From Pirellulaceae bacterium (GTDB lineage Bacteria > Planctomycetota > Planctomycetia > Pirellulales > Pirellulaceae): 64,000 nucleotides of DNA. A model generated the notes under the pieces. That model made no database searches. It was not told the origin of the DNA and saw only the letters and a program-made list of their open reading frames with translations. The stretch is taken from assembly GCA_023382975.1 (NCBI GenBank), contig JAHDXO010000055.1:1-64000 (forward strand). The letters are read 5' to 3'. This document shows, one piece after another, positions 50,608 to 59,928 of the stretch (position 1 is the stretch's first letter; each line of letters opens with the position of its first letter). The translations under genes and the position numbers were made by a program.

Positions 50608-51573
50608 CTAGGGCCGGGCGTATTGCTCCAGGCCTTCGCGCCATCGCGGATTGACTTGCCCCCGTGCGCGGATGGCCATCCGCTCGTGCGGCCAGGGCCA
50701 GAACCGCGCCACGGACAAGAGCCACCCGCCCAGTCGCAACGCGATCGGAAACCGTGGCGGCCGGATGGAGCCGGATTCCTCGACCGGCGTCTTTTGCAGC
50801 ACCAGCGGCGTCCAGAAAAATCGGCCCGCCACCGGACGCAGGCCGGCAGCGCCGTACAAATGCCGGATCTCCCCACTGTACTTGCGGTTGGCGCGCAGAT
50901 GCGTCGGGCAGTGTTCCGTCACGAAGAAGAACGGCGCGTGCGTAACGAAGAGGCCCCCTGGGCGCAGGTAACCGGCCAGTTGTTGGACGAACGGCGGCGG
51001 ATCCGGTACGTGTTCGAGAACATCCAGACACACCACGACATCATAGGACTCGAACTGCAATTCCGACGTGTCGCCGATCACTCGCACCGGTTGATCGGCC
51101 AAGCGAAAGATCCGCTTGGCGAAAGCGACGGCTCGTTCGGAAAGCTCCCAGTAAGAGACTTGGTGCCCGCACTGGGCGAGATAGAGACTGTCAAATCCGG
51201 CACCGTCCCCGACGGTCAGCACCCGCAGACCGCCGTTGGACTGGCGGGCGAGATACTCGCCGATCCAGGCCCGCATTTTCAGCTTTTCCGGCCGCCGGTT
51301 CCAAACCGCGTACGATGTCAGCCACACGGACAATTCGCGATAGTACCGCTCGAACTTGTCGTCCCACACGTGTGGAGTCAGGCCGTGTCGCGCGAAATCC
51401 TCGCGATGGTATCGGCCCAGGTCGTGCTCCTCGTCCCACAATTGCCGTCCGATCACCTCGTCCGGTTGCTGCATCACCTCGGCGATCAACTCGACCAGAC
51501 GCCGGTTGTCGTCCAGCGGCGGCACCACAGGATCCGGAAGGGGCTGGTTCTCGCTTGATTCGCCACGCGTCAT
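50608..51573 (-). CDS. SAM-dependent methyltransferase
   Basis: The 321-residue class I methyltransferase has motif I LRVLTVGDGAGFDSLYLA, an acidic residue in SYWELSERAVAFAK, and DVVVCLDVLEHVPDPPPFVQQL, followed by LRPGGLFVTHAP. This is the Methyltransf_11/23 pattern. Flanking N- and C-terminal parts (LWDEEHDLGRYHREDFARHG; FWTPLVLQK) are not recognised. It is read leftward 139 bp after the radical SAM gene, and may belong to the same transcript. The substrate is unknown; the neighbours suggest a glycan or lipid-linked one. Confidence 0.83.
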   Translation of the reverse strand: MTRGESSENQPLPDPVVPPLDDNRRLVELIAEVMQQPDEVIGRQLWDEEHDLGRYHREDFARHGLTPHVWDDKFERYYRELSVWLTSYAVWNRRPEKLKMRAWIGEYLARQSNGGLRVLTVGDGAGFDSLYLAQCGHQVSYWELSERAVAFAKRIFRLADQPVRVIGDTSELQFESYDVVVCLDVLEHVPDPPPFVQQLAGYLRPGGLFVTHAPFFFVTEHCPTHLRANRKYSGEIRHLYGAAGLRPVAGRFFWTPLVLQKTPVEESGSIRPPRFPIALRLGGWLLSVARFWPWPHERMAIRARGQVNPRWREGLEQYARP

Positions 51574-51711
51574 GATGGGATCCTGTCATCGTTTCCCGTC
51601 AGCGTTTTCGGAATCGGCCCTCGACTCGCAACGGAAAACGCTGGTTCGAGTTTGTCAGACAGCAGGAAGCCGGTCAACCGCACTTCTGCGGGCAGGGCCG
51701 CCGTACCGGCC

Positions 51712-52827
51712 TCATCTGCCGTTGACCGGGCGGGAATCGACCGCGTCGCGTTTCGGCGTCCGCAGCAGATCCAACGTGTAAACGGCGTTGGGCAGCACTT
51801 CGCATTCGGCCCAGCAACCGGGGCAACGGCGGACCCAGCCACGTTGCTCCGCGGCGACCGCGCTTTGCCAGACTTCGGCGAACGACTGCTCGCGCAGATT
51901 GCCTACGATCCGGCTGTTGAATTGGCAGGTAGGCACATCGCCGTTGGGAAAGATCCGCAGATGGCTCTGCAGTGCGATGCACGGCGGATTGGGCGTCCCG
52001 CGGCCTTGCAGCAACCGATGCCGGACACCTCGGAGATAGTAGCGTTTGGCGATGCGTTCGAACCAAGGCAGGGAATCCGTGTCGCGTTCCGCCTCGTCCA
52101 GCAAGGTCATCAGACTCGCGGGCGTGAACTCGCCGAAGGTGGTGAACTGGCCAATCTGCCGAGGAGCGACATCGACTTCGGTCTCAACGTTGTATGTGGC
52201 CGAAGTGTCGTAGGCCAAAACGATCTGATTCGCCACTCCCAGGGGACGCAGGATCTCTCGCAACTGGCGGTAGTGGTCCGCGCCTTCGGCGTCCACAATC
52301 GTCTGGTTCACGGCCAGCCGGACATTCCAGCGGCGCTGCATTGGCGCAATCGTTTGCAGCGTTTCCATGACGGATTTCCAGGCCAGCCCGCTGCCTCGCA
52401 CCCGGTTGTGTTTCTCGCCAACGCCATCCACCGAGACCAGCAGGTGCAGTTTCGTCCCTCGGTCGCGTTGCTCGCAGAACCGAACAACGCGGTCGGTCAA
52501 GAATCCGTTGGTGGTCACATGCAGGACCAAGGGGCGCAACCGTTGCACCGTCAGATCGGCGATGTCGCCCAGGTCGCGCCGCACGAACGGCTCGCCGCCC
52601 GTCAACCGCACGGCATCCAGACGCGGCAACTGGGCGAAGACGCGTTTCAGATCGTCCAGGGTCAATTCGTTGCGGGCCGGCATCTTCCACGAATCGCACA
52701 TGATGCAGCGCGCGTTGCAGCCGAAGGTAACTGTGTAGGTCAACATCCGAGGCAAGACGGTCAAACCGCGGCGTTGCCGCAGGACGTTGGAAAGCAATCG
52801 GAGACTGCGCTGGATCATGAACATCAT
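51712..52827 (-). CDS. Radical SAM protein with SPASM/twitch-like C-terminus
   Basis: The 371-residue protein has the radical SAM cluster motif as CNARCIMC (near residue 37), with VRLTGGEPFVRRD as the GGE SAM motif and HVTTNGFL next to it. A C-terminal cluster-binding region is suggested by PPCIALQSHLRIFPNGDVPTC and RRCPGCWAEC, matching the SPASM/twitch cysteine spacing. Such enzymes modify peptides or small molecules, or activate other enzymes. It overlaps the upstream glycosyltransferase gene by four bases (ATGA), so the two are translationally coupled. Confidence 0.88.
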   Translation of the reverse strand: MMFMIQRSLRLLSNVLRQRRGLTVLPRMLTYTVTFGCNARCIMCDSWKMPARNELTLDDLKRVFAQLPRLDAVRLTGGEPFVRRDLGDIADLTVQRLRPLVLHVTTNGFLTDRVVRFCEQRDRGTKLHLLVSVDGVGEKHNRVRGSGLAWKSVMETLQTIAPMQRRWNVRLAVNQTIVDAEGADHYRQLREILRPLGVANQIVLAYDTSATYNVETEVDVAPRQIGQFTTFGEFTPASLMTLLDEAERDTDSLPWFERIAKRYYLRGVRHRLLQGRGTPNPPCIALQSHLRIFPNGDVPTCQFNSRIVGNLREQSFAEVWQSAVAAEQRGWVRRCPGCWAECEVLPNAVYTLDLLRTPKRDAVDSRPVNGR

Positions 52828-53930
52828 GCCGCTTGGTAAGCCGGCGCCCGAGCGGTTGTTTGCTGGACCGCGGCTAGTTCGGCAAGGATGGCATCGACCG
52901 CCGCCGCGTTGCCCACCACCGCCTCGCTGCGAATTTGCTGTCGGTACTCGGGAACCCGGTCCAGGAAACGAAGGAGGGCCTCAGCGTCCAACCGATCGAA
53001 CGGAATCCAGTCGCCCGCGCCGCTTTCCCGGACGAAGTGAGCATTGATGGACTGTTCAAAATTCCCCGATTCCGGCAGCGCCAGAAACGGTTTCTTCAAG
53101 TAGATTGCCTCGCCAACCAGTTGGTTGCCCGCGTTGGAAACGACCGCGAAACACTGGCTCAGGTCGTGGAGGAAATTTCGCTCGTCGACTTCGCAGAAGA
53201 CAACGCCGTCCAGCGGCGGACGCACGCCGAGACCATAGACCTTGACCGGCCGCCCGCAGTGCAGCAGGGCGTCCAGCAGATTCTTGCGCAGGAACCGCCG
53301 CATGTAGACCAACACGTGCTGGCCCGCGACTGGACGGCTGCGGAGAATCTCCGGCCTCAGCAACGTGCCGATTTGCGTGACGTGGCGCATGTGCGGCTTC
53401 AGCGGAGGCTGGTAGAACGAGGAGACGATCGTCCGCCGTTGTCCCCGGTAGAACATTCCAACCGACGGAGCGAGCAGCCGCGCCTTCCACCGCAAATGCC
53501 AAGGCAGGCCGGACAGGTCGTTGACCAACAGGAAGTGTTGATGATCGAAGCTGACGTAGGGTACGCCGCAGCGAGCCGCCGCGCGGGGCAGCAGCGGCTC
53601 GAAGTCGGTGATTGCCAGATCCGGTCGTTCCTTCCGAAGCAACGCCTCGATTTTCGCGGTCCAGTCCCGCATCCGCCACAAGAAAGGCAGAGCCAAACAG
53701 CAACTTTTCAAATAGTCCAACCGCTCGCCGCGATAGCGGAATTGCAGTCCGGGTATCTCGCAGACGGCCACGCGGTCGGAATGGAAGTAGGCATCCGCCA
53801 GCAACTGGTACGCAGCACCGGGCGCTAGCACGATGATCCGGTGCTCGCGCTGCAACGCTTCGACGATCGTCCTGGTGCGAGTGGCGTGTCCTCGCCCCTC
53901 TCCGGCCAGACTGAAGATCAATTTCGCCAT
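52824..53930 (-). CDS. MurG-like glycosyltransferase (MJ1255/VC2487 type)
   Basis: The 368-residue GT-B-fold protein starts MAKLIFSLAGEGRGHATRTR, the glycine-rich acceptor-side loop of MurG-like enzymes, and has the C-terminal donor region VSNAGNQLVGEAIYLKKPFLALPESGNFEQSINAHF, similar to the nucleotide-sugar GGxxT..EA..GxP..xxP motif. The FDHQHFLL segment and overall layout fit the MJ1255/VC2487 group of glycosyltransferases seen in many bacteria and archaea. It is encoded upstream of and coupled to a radical SAM gene, and divergent from an LpxH-like phosphoesterase. The product is unknown. Confidence 0.85.
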   Translation of the reverse strand: MAKLIFSLAGEGRGHATRTRTIVEALQREHRIIVLAPGAAYQLLADAYFHSDRVAVCEIPGLQFRYRGERLDYLKSCCLALPFLWRMRDWTAKIEALLRKERPDLAITDFEPLLPRAAARCGVPYVSFDHQHFLLVNDLSGLPWHLRWKARLLAPSVGMFYRGQRRTIVSSFYQPPLKPHMRHVTQIGTLLRPEILRSRPVAGQHVLVYMRRFLRKNLLDALLHCGRPVKVYGLGVRPPLDGVVFCEVDERNFLHDLSQCFAVVSNAGNQLVGEAIYLKKPFLALPESGNFEQSINAHFVRESGAGDWIPFDRLDAEALLRFLDRVPEYRQQIRSEAVVGNAAAVDAILAELAAVQQTTARAPAYQAA

Positions 53931-54000
53931 GGGAATCCTCTTCCCTGCGGGGCGTGTTCGAGCTTGGGTGGATTCGGCTACAAGGCTCGAAGGGAGCTTG

Positions 54001-54018
54001 AATCCTCACGAATTCCGC
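54001..54018. repeat. Half-unit of the family 2 repeat
   Basis: AATCCTCACGAATTCCGC is a degenerate arm of the CCGAATTC-type repeat, here between two divergent genes rather than at a gene end. Its partner arm is decayed. Confidence 0.4.
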
Positions 54019-54226
54019 GAGCGAGGATAGTCGGCTGCGATGAAGATAGAATGAAGGCTGCGACAAGATTCGGTGAGGTTTTGTTCGGCGATCTTCTCCG
54101 ATTCTTCACGCTTCCTTCATGCTGTCCCAACAATTTTCAGGCAAGATTGGAGTGGCGAATATGGAGGTGATCCGCCCAGTCGTTCTTTTCACCGGAATGG
54201 ATACCCTGATGAGCAGAGAGCCCAAG

Positions 54227-55045
54227 ATGAATGTGACTCGCGTCCGCTCGATCTTCGTCAGCGATGTGCATTTGGGATGCAGGTACGCGCACGCGGGCGC
54301 CCTGTTGGATTTCCTGATGCAGCACGACCCCGAATACGTCTACTTGGTTGGCGACGTGATCGACGGCTGGCAGTTGAAGCGGCGCTGGCATTGGCGGCCG
54401 GAGTACAACCAGATCTTTCACCGCCTGATCGACCTTGCCCGCCAAGGGACTCGAGTCTGCTACGCCCCGGGCAACCACGACGCGTTCCTGCGGAGTTTCC
54501 TGCAGGATTTCGGGCTGATCGAAGTGGCCGACCAGTTCATTCACCGGGCGGCGGACGACAGTCGCTATCTAGTGCTGCACGGCGATCAGTTCGACGATGT
54601 GGAACTGCGGGCTCCGTGGTTGTCGGTCGTGGGCTCGGTCGCCTACGACGTCTTGCTGTGGGCCGACCGGCAGATCAACCGGCTGCGCCGGTGGTTCGGT
54701 TGGGCGCGCCGTTCTTACAGTGCCGATGTGAAGGCGCGCGTCAAAGGGGCGGTGAAATTCGTCAGCCATTTCGAGGACCGGTTGGCCCGGCACGCCGTGG
54801 CCGAACGTTGCGACGGGGTGATCTGCGGCCACATTCACACACCAACGATCACGCGACACCAAGGCATCACGTACTGCAACACCGGTGACTGGGTCGAGAA
54901 CTGCAGCGCCCTGGTGGAACACCAGGATGGCCGCATGCAGATCCTCCGCTTTGCGTCCCACGCCGGTGCGTCCGCGGAGAACGAATCCACACTGGCTGTT
55001 CCGCCCGAACCGGAAACGACGCTGCCGCAGATCACAGCCGCCTGA
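54227..55045 (+). CDS. LpxH-like metallophosphoesterase
   Basis: The 272-residue calcineurin-like phosphoesterase has all metal motifs: SIFVSDVHLG (D-x-H), YLVGDVIDGWQ (GD-x-xD), APGNHDAFLRSF (GNHD), VLHGDQFD (H) and ICGHIHTPTI (GHxH). It resembles UDP-2,3-diacylglucosamine hydrolases (LpxH) and related planctomycete enzymes. ATG 54227 gives the family start; ATG 54161 with a GGAG site is an alternative and would add 22 residues. It is divergent from the glycosyltransferase operon. UDP-sugar or lipid substrates are likely but unproven. Confidence 0.85.
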   Translation: MNVTRVRSIFVSDVHLGCRYAHAGALLDFLMQHDPEYVYLVGDVIDGWQLKRRWHWRPEYNQIFHRLIDLARQGTRVCYAPGNHDAFLRSFLQDFGLIEVADQFIHRAADDSRYLVLHGDQFDDVELRAPWLSVVGSVAYDVLLWADRQINRLRRWFGWARRSYSADVKARVKGAVKFVSHFEDRLARHAVAERCDGVICGHIHTPTITRHQGITYCNTGDWVENCSALVEHQDGRMQILRFASHAGASAENESTLAVPPEPETTLPQITAA

Positions 55046-55050
55046 CAGGC

Positions 55051-55575
55051 TCAGTCCTCCAGTTCTTCGGCGCCCAGGGCGTCGTCATTGAGATCGTCGT
55101 CGTCGAACTGACCCGGCTTGTTTGCCCAGACCTCGACTCGCTCGATCGCCGCGCTCGGCGGTTCGTTGGCGTAGACCACCGACAGGAACGCCGGCAGATA
55201 CATGTCCAGCATGTTGACCGCCGCTCCGATCATCCGGTCGATCACTTCCTCGCCGATCATGCCGTAGGCCAGCATTTGAGCGATGTGAAAACGCAGTTCG
55301 CCATCATCCAGATCCAACTCGAACTTGCCGAGCCGCAAGCCGTAATTGGCCCGCGCAATCGCCTCGGCCACCGCTGGACGGCAACCGTGGGGCACGTGAA
55401 GCGGGCAGTAGCCGAAGACTTGGAACAGGTCGTACTGGTCGTCGACTCGCGCCACGATCCGGTACGCGGCCACGTCGCCGCGAAGATCCGTCCGGATCGA
55501 CTGATCGTCGCTGGCCGAATATCCGATATCGCGCTCGTCCAGAAGACTCAGCAATTCCTCGAAGGCAGCGCTCAT
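55051..55575 (-). CDS. YbjN-domain protein
   Basis: The 174-residue protein resembles the YbjN/bacterial sensory-transduction-regulator fold: SASDDQSIRTDLRGDVAAYRIVARVDDQYDLFQVFGYCPLHVPH, then NYGLRLGKFELDLDDGELRFH with Asp-rich strand turn and a helical IDRMIGAAVNMLDMYLPAFLSVVYAN segment. The tail is strongly acidic (QFDDDDLNDDALGAEELED). No signal peptide, so it is probably cytoplasmic. YbjN proteins are linked to stress or type III secretion chaperone-like roles; none is established here. It ends six bases from the phosphoesterase end. Confidence 0.7.
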   Translation of the reverse strand: MSAAFEELLSLLDERDIGYSASDDQSIRTDLRGDVAAYRIVARVDDQYDLFQVFGYCPLHVPHGCRPAVAEAIARANYGLRLGKFELDLDDGELRFHIAQMLAYGMIGEEVIDRMIGAAVNMLDMYLPAFLSVVYANEPPSAAIERVEVWANKPGQFDDDDLNDDALGAEELED

Positions 55576-55884
55576 GGTGGGTCCTTTCGCGTCGTTCGAA
55601 TCGATCAGGTCTGCACGCGTTAGCGGCCTGTTCTCCGGCGATGCCCCTTGCTATCGATTCGCCGGTTCGACGACACCTTGGATCGTTGGATCGTCGGAAG
55701 CCGCAAGAGAAGCACATTCCACGGCTATTCTATCGTCCACTACCGCATTGGACAGAAGAAAACCGTGAAAACTCTCGCCGCTTGCCACGAACGGGCGGCG
55801 GCACCGATCGCCGGTTCTTCCGGTTTCAAGATCCAGTTAACCGGTCTTGGCGGCTCGCATTGGACCGGACACCGGACGGCGGCG
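55576..55884. other. Intergenic region, nothing recognised
   Basis: About 310 bp between the YbjN-like gene start and the Gfo/Idh gene end. It has a tandem TTGGATCG-type duplication near 55680 and several CCGG-rich short repeats, but no clear hairpin, promoter or coding frame that I can support. Confidence 0.4.
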
Positions 55885-57285
55885 TTATCCCTCGAGCGAC
55901 CACGGGGCCCGCAACGGGCGGCTGAGCATCCTCGCTGCCTCGGCATCGCCGATGATTTCTTGGCGTTGTGGATCCCAGCGGATCGTCCGCTTCAGCAGCA
56001 TGGCGATGTTGCCCAGGTGGCAGAAATTCGCCGTGTGGTGTCCCGCCTCGACACTGGCGATCGGATCCTTGCGAGATTTGACACAATCGAGAAAATTCCG
56101 CGCGTGGTCGGGAATGTGGTACGCGCTGGAATCGCTGGTCCGTGCCGGATTCGACTGCGGCAACCGCACGTCGTTGGGACCGAACTGGACTGTCTTGAGC
56201 GATTCGTGCGAGACATGCACCCCCCGGTAATCGACTTGCGCCCAACCTTCACTGCCGACGAACCGCGTGCCGAACCAGGGTGCCATGGTCTCGCAAATCA
56301 CCTCGACCCCGTTGGCATAGCGGGCCTTGAAGGCCACCTTGGTGGCCGTGTTGAAGAAGTAGTCGCGCGGCGGCCACTCCGAGCCGTTGTCCTCGAATTC
56401 GACCGGGCAGGACAGGCTGTTGCCCGTTCCCCACTGGGCCAAGTCGTTCGAGTGCGCGCCGAAGTTCGTGGTTTGGCCGCCCGAATAGTCCAGCAGAAAA
56501 CGGAAGCGGTACAGGCAGCGATCGATGTGGTACGGAGCGGCCGGCGCCGGGCCGAGCCACATGTCGTAATCGAAGCCCTCGGGCACCGGCATCGGCTTCC
56601 AGCTCGGGCCGGGGTCGGTCGCGTTCTGCTTGTCGACATAGGTGTGAATCGTCCGCAGTTCGCCGAGCTTGCCGTTCAACGCCAGTTCGCAGGCGTAGCG
56701 CGCGTTCGGGCTGGATCGGTAGTGGCTGCCCGTCTGGAGCACCCGGCCGTACTTCCGCACCGCCGCGACCATCGCCTTGCCCTCCGCGATCGTCAACGAG
56801 AGCGGTTTCTCGCAGTACACGTCCTTGCCCGCCTTGCACGCGGCAATGGTCATGACGCCGTGCCAGTGGTCGGGAACGATGATCGCCACAGCGTCGATGT
56901 CGTCCCGCGCGAGCACTTCGCGGAAGTCCGCATAGGCGGCGCAGCCCTGGTAACTGCCCGCCCCGGTCTTCTCGGCGTAAAATCGGTTGACATTCTCTTG
57001 CTGAACGGTGCGTCCGAGGAAATGAGTCGGCTCGCGGTATCCGTGACTGGCGGTGTTCACGTCGCACACGGCCAGCACCTGCGCGTCGTCGTGACCGAGG
57101 AACGCCGGCAGATCGATCCTGCTCTGGTTGCCGCAGCCGATCACGCCCAGCGTGATCCGGTTGCTGGGCGCCGACGCGCCCAGCACCGATGACGGCACCA
57201 CGTAGGGCGCCGCCAGGGCCGCTCCGCCGGCGAGCGTGCGAAGGAACCGGCGGCGGCTGACTCGGGTGCGGGTGGAACGGCTCAT
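55885..57285 (-). CDS. Tat-exported Gfo/Idh/MocA-family oxidoreductase
   Basis: The 466-residue protein starts at ATG 57285 with an AAAGGAG site. The twin-arginine signal SRRRFLRTLAGGAALAAP directs export of the folded protein. The Rossmann motif LGVIGCGNQSRIDLPAF binds NAD(P), and the catalytic lysine motif is CEKPLSL, followed by LQTGSHYRSSPNARYACEL. A C-terminal substrate domain follows. In planctomycetes such exported paralogues are numerous and act on sugars or derivatives in the periplasm. It is a single gene with unrelated neighbours. Confidence 0.93.
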   Translation of the reverse strand: MSRSTRTRVSRRRFLRTLAGGAALAAPYVVPSSVLGASAPSNRITLGVIGCGNQSRIDLPAFLGHDDAQVLAVCDVNTASHGYREPTHFLGRTVQQENVNRFYAEKTGAGSYQGCAAYADFREVLARDDIDAVAIIVPDHWHGVMTIAACKAGKDVYCEKPLSLTIAEGKAMVAAVRKYGRVLQTGSHYRSSPNARYACELALNGKLGELRTIHTYVDKQNATDPGPSWKPMPVPEGFDYDMWLGPAPAAPYHIDRCLYRFRFLLDYSGGQTTNFGAHSNDLAQWGTGNSLSCPVEFEDNGSEWPPRDYFFNTATKVAFKARYANGVEVICETMAPWFGTRFVGSEGWAQVDYRGVHVSHESLKTVQFGPNDVRLPQSNPARTSDSSAYHIPDHARNFLDCVKSRKDPIASVEAGHHTANFCHLGNIAMLLKRTIRWDPQRQEIIGDAEAARMLSRPLRAPWSLEG

Positions 57286-57491
57286 CGCGGAATCTCCTTT
57301 CGGTGAAAGTCCGAAGACGACGACCCGACTTGAGCGGAGCGCCAAACGCAGTCTACCATGCACGAAGTCGGCTTCTCAACGGCCCGACCGCCGACGGACG
57401 AAGATACAGGCAGTCGGCAGGTCAGCCGGATTCTCGCCCACGCTGCGGTCGAGCCGCGGTTTTGTGGAACCAAGCTCTTCGGTCCAAGCAC

Positions 57492-58136
57492 CTACCGGCC
57501 GACGGTGACGCCCCAGTGGACTCCGGTGCGGTAGGGATAGGGACGCGGCGGCGGATAATGGGGATGCCAAGCAGGGTACGCCGGATAGTAGCGCGGCGCG
57601 ACGTAGTAGTGTTCTTCCACAATCACCCGGTCCCGGTAGACCGGAGCGGGGGCGGGGGCCGGGATGGAGGCCAAACGGGCGGTCTGCATCGCTTGGATCA
57701 CAGGGTCGCTCACACCGGACTGCTTCAACACGATCAGATCGTTGGGCTGTAAGCGGTAGGCGACCCCGTGGGTGTGGATATGGGTCACAATCACGCTGTC
57801 GCTCACGCCGGCACGCGACATCGAGATCACTTGATCGATCGTCGCCGATTGCGAGACCTGATAGCTGTACTGGCGCTGGCGGTACGCCTCCTGCCGGGCG
57901 ATGTCGGTATCGACCGAATCCCCGATCGCCGCACCGGCCAACGCCCCGACCGCCGTGCCGATCGCTGCGCCGGCCAATGCCTCGTTATTGCGGTCGCCGA
58001 TCGCCGCACCGGTCAGCGCGCCCATCAGGGCGCCGATGGTCATGCCCTGGTTGCGGTGTTGATAAGGCGACTGGCCCAAAGCCGGAGAAGCTAGCAGAAC
58101 CGTGCAGACGATCAACAGCAGCCACTTTGCGCTCAT
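57492..58136 (-). CDS. Exported glycine-zipper protein with Tyr/Pro-rich tail
   Basis: The 214-residue protein has a signal peptide (LLLIVCTVLLASPALGQ), then a double glycine-zipper segment (MTIGALMGALTGAAIGDRN and LAGAAIGTAVGALAGAAIGD) able to insert into or pass a membrane. Next comes a QSATIDQVISMSRAGVSDSVIVTHIH unit, repeated as PNDLIVLKQSGVSDPVIQAM, similar to short repeated regulatory segments in planctomycete exported proteins. The C-terminus is rich in Tyr, Pro and His (PRYYPAYPAWHPHYPPP). No enzyme activity is suggested. Confidence 0.8.
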   Translation of the reverse strand: MSAKWLLLIVCTVLLASPALGQSPYQHRNQGMTIGALMGALTGAAIGDRNNEALAGAAIGTAVGALAGAAIGDSVDTDIARQEAYRQRQYSYQVSQSATIDQVISMSRAGVSDSVIVTHIHTHGVAYRLQPNDLIVLKQSGVSDPVIQAMQTARLASIPAPAPAPVYRDRVIVEEHYYVAPRYYPAYPAWHPHYPPPRPYPYRTGVHWGVTVGR

Positions 58137-58448
58137 CTCGGCACCCCTCGCGTAGTTGATTTCGATCCCTGGGTTCGTTCGCGGACAGCGTCGCCCCGCG
58201 TGCGAACCGCCGATACGGACCCAATTCTTCTATCGGCAGAATTCGTTCGACGGAATAAGCGTTCCGGGAAAGCCTGTCAAGATCGCCGGGACGCTGGGAA
58301 AACGCGACCAACTGGCGGACGTCGACGGATTGCCGCGACCGACGCTTACGAGGTAGAACAAGCAGCGTGTGGCGCGCTGGAGTGTACGCTCAAGCGTGCG
58401 TAAATCCACGTAACGAGTACGCTGAAACCTGTGCTCCGACAAACACGC
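58137..58448. other. Intergenic region before the helicase gene
   Basis: About 310 bp with no credible gene. It contains a short ACGCT-ca-AGCGT inverted repeat near 58386-58397 and otherwise nothing I can assign. The right end holds the start region of the helicase gene. Confidence 0.4.
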
Positions 58449-59876
58449 ATGATGGACTCGCTGACAATCCGACCTCGGCTGACGTTTTCCGGGGGCACGC
58501 TGTTGCTGAGGGGACTTGCGCGGGAACGGTTCTCGCGTGAGGCGGCGTTCCTGACGCTCGGCGGGACTTGGGACAGCCGCGAGGCGGCTTGGCGGTGCGA
58601 CGCCCTGCACTATCCGCGGCTGATCGCGCTGCTCGAACGTCTGACGATCGCCGTCGATGACACCGTTCCCGAATTCCAGCCGGTGGCCTGGCCGCACAAC
58701 GCCGTGCATCGCTTGCGAGCCGAGCAGGCCCAGGCGGTTGAGGCCTGGGCCGTGGGCGGGCGAGGTTTGATCGTGATGCCGACAGGCACGGGCAAGACGG
58801 AGGTCGCTCTCTCGATCATGGCCCGAACCTTGGTCAGCACGCTGGTGGTGGCTCCGGTTCGCGACTTAATGTACCAGTGGCATCGTCGCATCTTGACCAG
58901 TCTGGGATACGACGCGGGTGTGATCGGCGACAACGTATTCCGAGTGCGGCCGGTTTCGGTGACGACCTACGACAGCGCGTATCTGCACATGGAACGACTG
59001 GGCAACCAGTTCGGGCTGGTGATCTTTGACGAATGCCATCATCTGCCCGGCCCGCTGCGCCGCGACGCGGCCCGAATGAGCGCCGCGCCGTACCGGCTGG
59101 GCCTGACCGCTACGCCAGACCGCGCCGACGGTCGGCACGTCGATCTGGCTTGGCTGATCGGCCCGACCGTTTACGAATTGCAACTGTCCGAAGCGGCCGG
59201 GACGTCGCTGGCGAACTACGACGTCGTGCGCATCCCGGTGTACCTGTCGCCCGACGAACAGGCCCGCTACAACCAATACAGCGACGAGGTCCGGCGCTAC
59301 GTGCATCAGCGGCGGCGGGAGAATCCGGACTTTGCTTGGAAAGACGTATGCGCCGAGGCGGGAACGACCCCCGCAGCCCGCGCCGCGATGAAAGCCTACC
59401 GGGCTCGTCAGGCGATCGAGGACCGGGCGGAGGAAAAGTTGCGAGTGCTGGAAGACTTGTTTCGACTGCACGTGGGCGAGCCGTGCCTGGTGTTCGCCGG
59501 TTCGAATGCCATGGCGCGCGAAGTGTCGCGGCGATTCCTGATTCCCTGCCTGTTGAATCACTGTGGCAAGAAGGAACGCATCGACGTCTTGCAGGGTTTG
59601 TCGGTCGGCAGTTACCCGGCGCTGGTCGCCAATCAGGTGCTGGACGAAGGCGTCGATCTGCCCGAGGTCAAAGTCGCGATCGTGATTGGCGGCACGTCGT
59701 CCAGTCGGCAAGCGAAGCAGCGACTGGGACGCATTCTGCGGCGAAGCGGCAATCTTCGCGCCCGGCTGTATGAGATCGTCTGCGCCGACACCAAGGACGA
59801 ACAACGCTCGCGCCACCGCCGCCGCAGCGACGCCTACACCCGCACCACCCACCGTCGCCCGAAGCCACGCGACTGA
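58449..59876 (+). CDS. XPB/Ssl2-like DNA helicase
   Basis: The 475-residue superfamily 2 helicase resembles bacterial XPB-type proteins. An N-terminal damage-recognition-like segment precedes Walker A VMPTGTGKTEVAL (motif I), TLVVAPVRDLMYQWHRR (Ia), the DECHH box (motif II) in VIFDECHHLP, LGLTATPDRADGRH (III) and motif VI SSRQAKQRLGRILRRSG. The IDVLQGLSVGSYPALVANQVLDEGVDLPEV segment is motif V. I use ATG 58449; a GTG at 58431 is in frame. In many prokaryotes XPB is paired with the nuclease Bax1 (DUF790); none is adjacent here. Confidence 0.92.
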   Translation: MMDSLTIRPRLTFSGGTLLLRGLARERFSREAAFLTLGGTWDSREAAWRCDALHYPRLIALLERLTIAVDDTVPEFQPVAWPHNAVHRLRAEQAQAVEAWAVGGRGLIVMPTGTGKTEVALSIMARTLVSTLVVAPVRDLMYQWHRRILTSLGYDAGVIGDNVFRVRPVSVTTYDSAYLHMERLGNQFGLVIFDECHHLPGPLRRDAARMSAAPYRLGLTATPDRADGRHVDLAWLIGPTVYELQLSEAAGTSLANYDVVRIPVYLSPDEQARYNQYSDEVRRYVHQRRRENPDFAWKDVCAEAGTTPAARAAMKAYRARQAIEDRAEEKLRVLEDLFRLHVGEPCLVFAGSNAMAREVSRRFLIPCLLNHCGKKERIDVLQGLSVGSYPALVANQVLDEGVDLPEVKVAIVIGGTSSSRQAKQRLGRILRRSGNLRARLYEIVCADTKDEQRSRHRRRSDAYTRTTHRRPKPRD

Positions 59877-59928
59877 ATACATGCCGGCGGCGAACGGACC
59901 ATCCGGTTCTTCGAGCGCCCCTCGTCGT

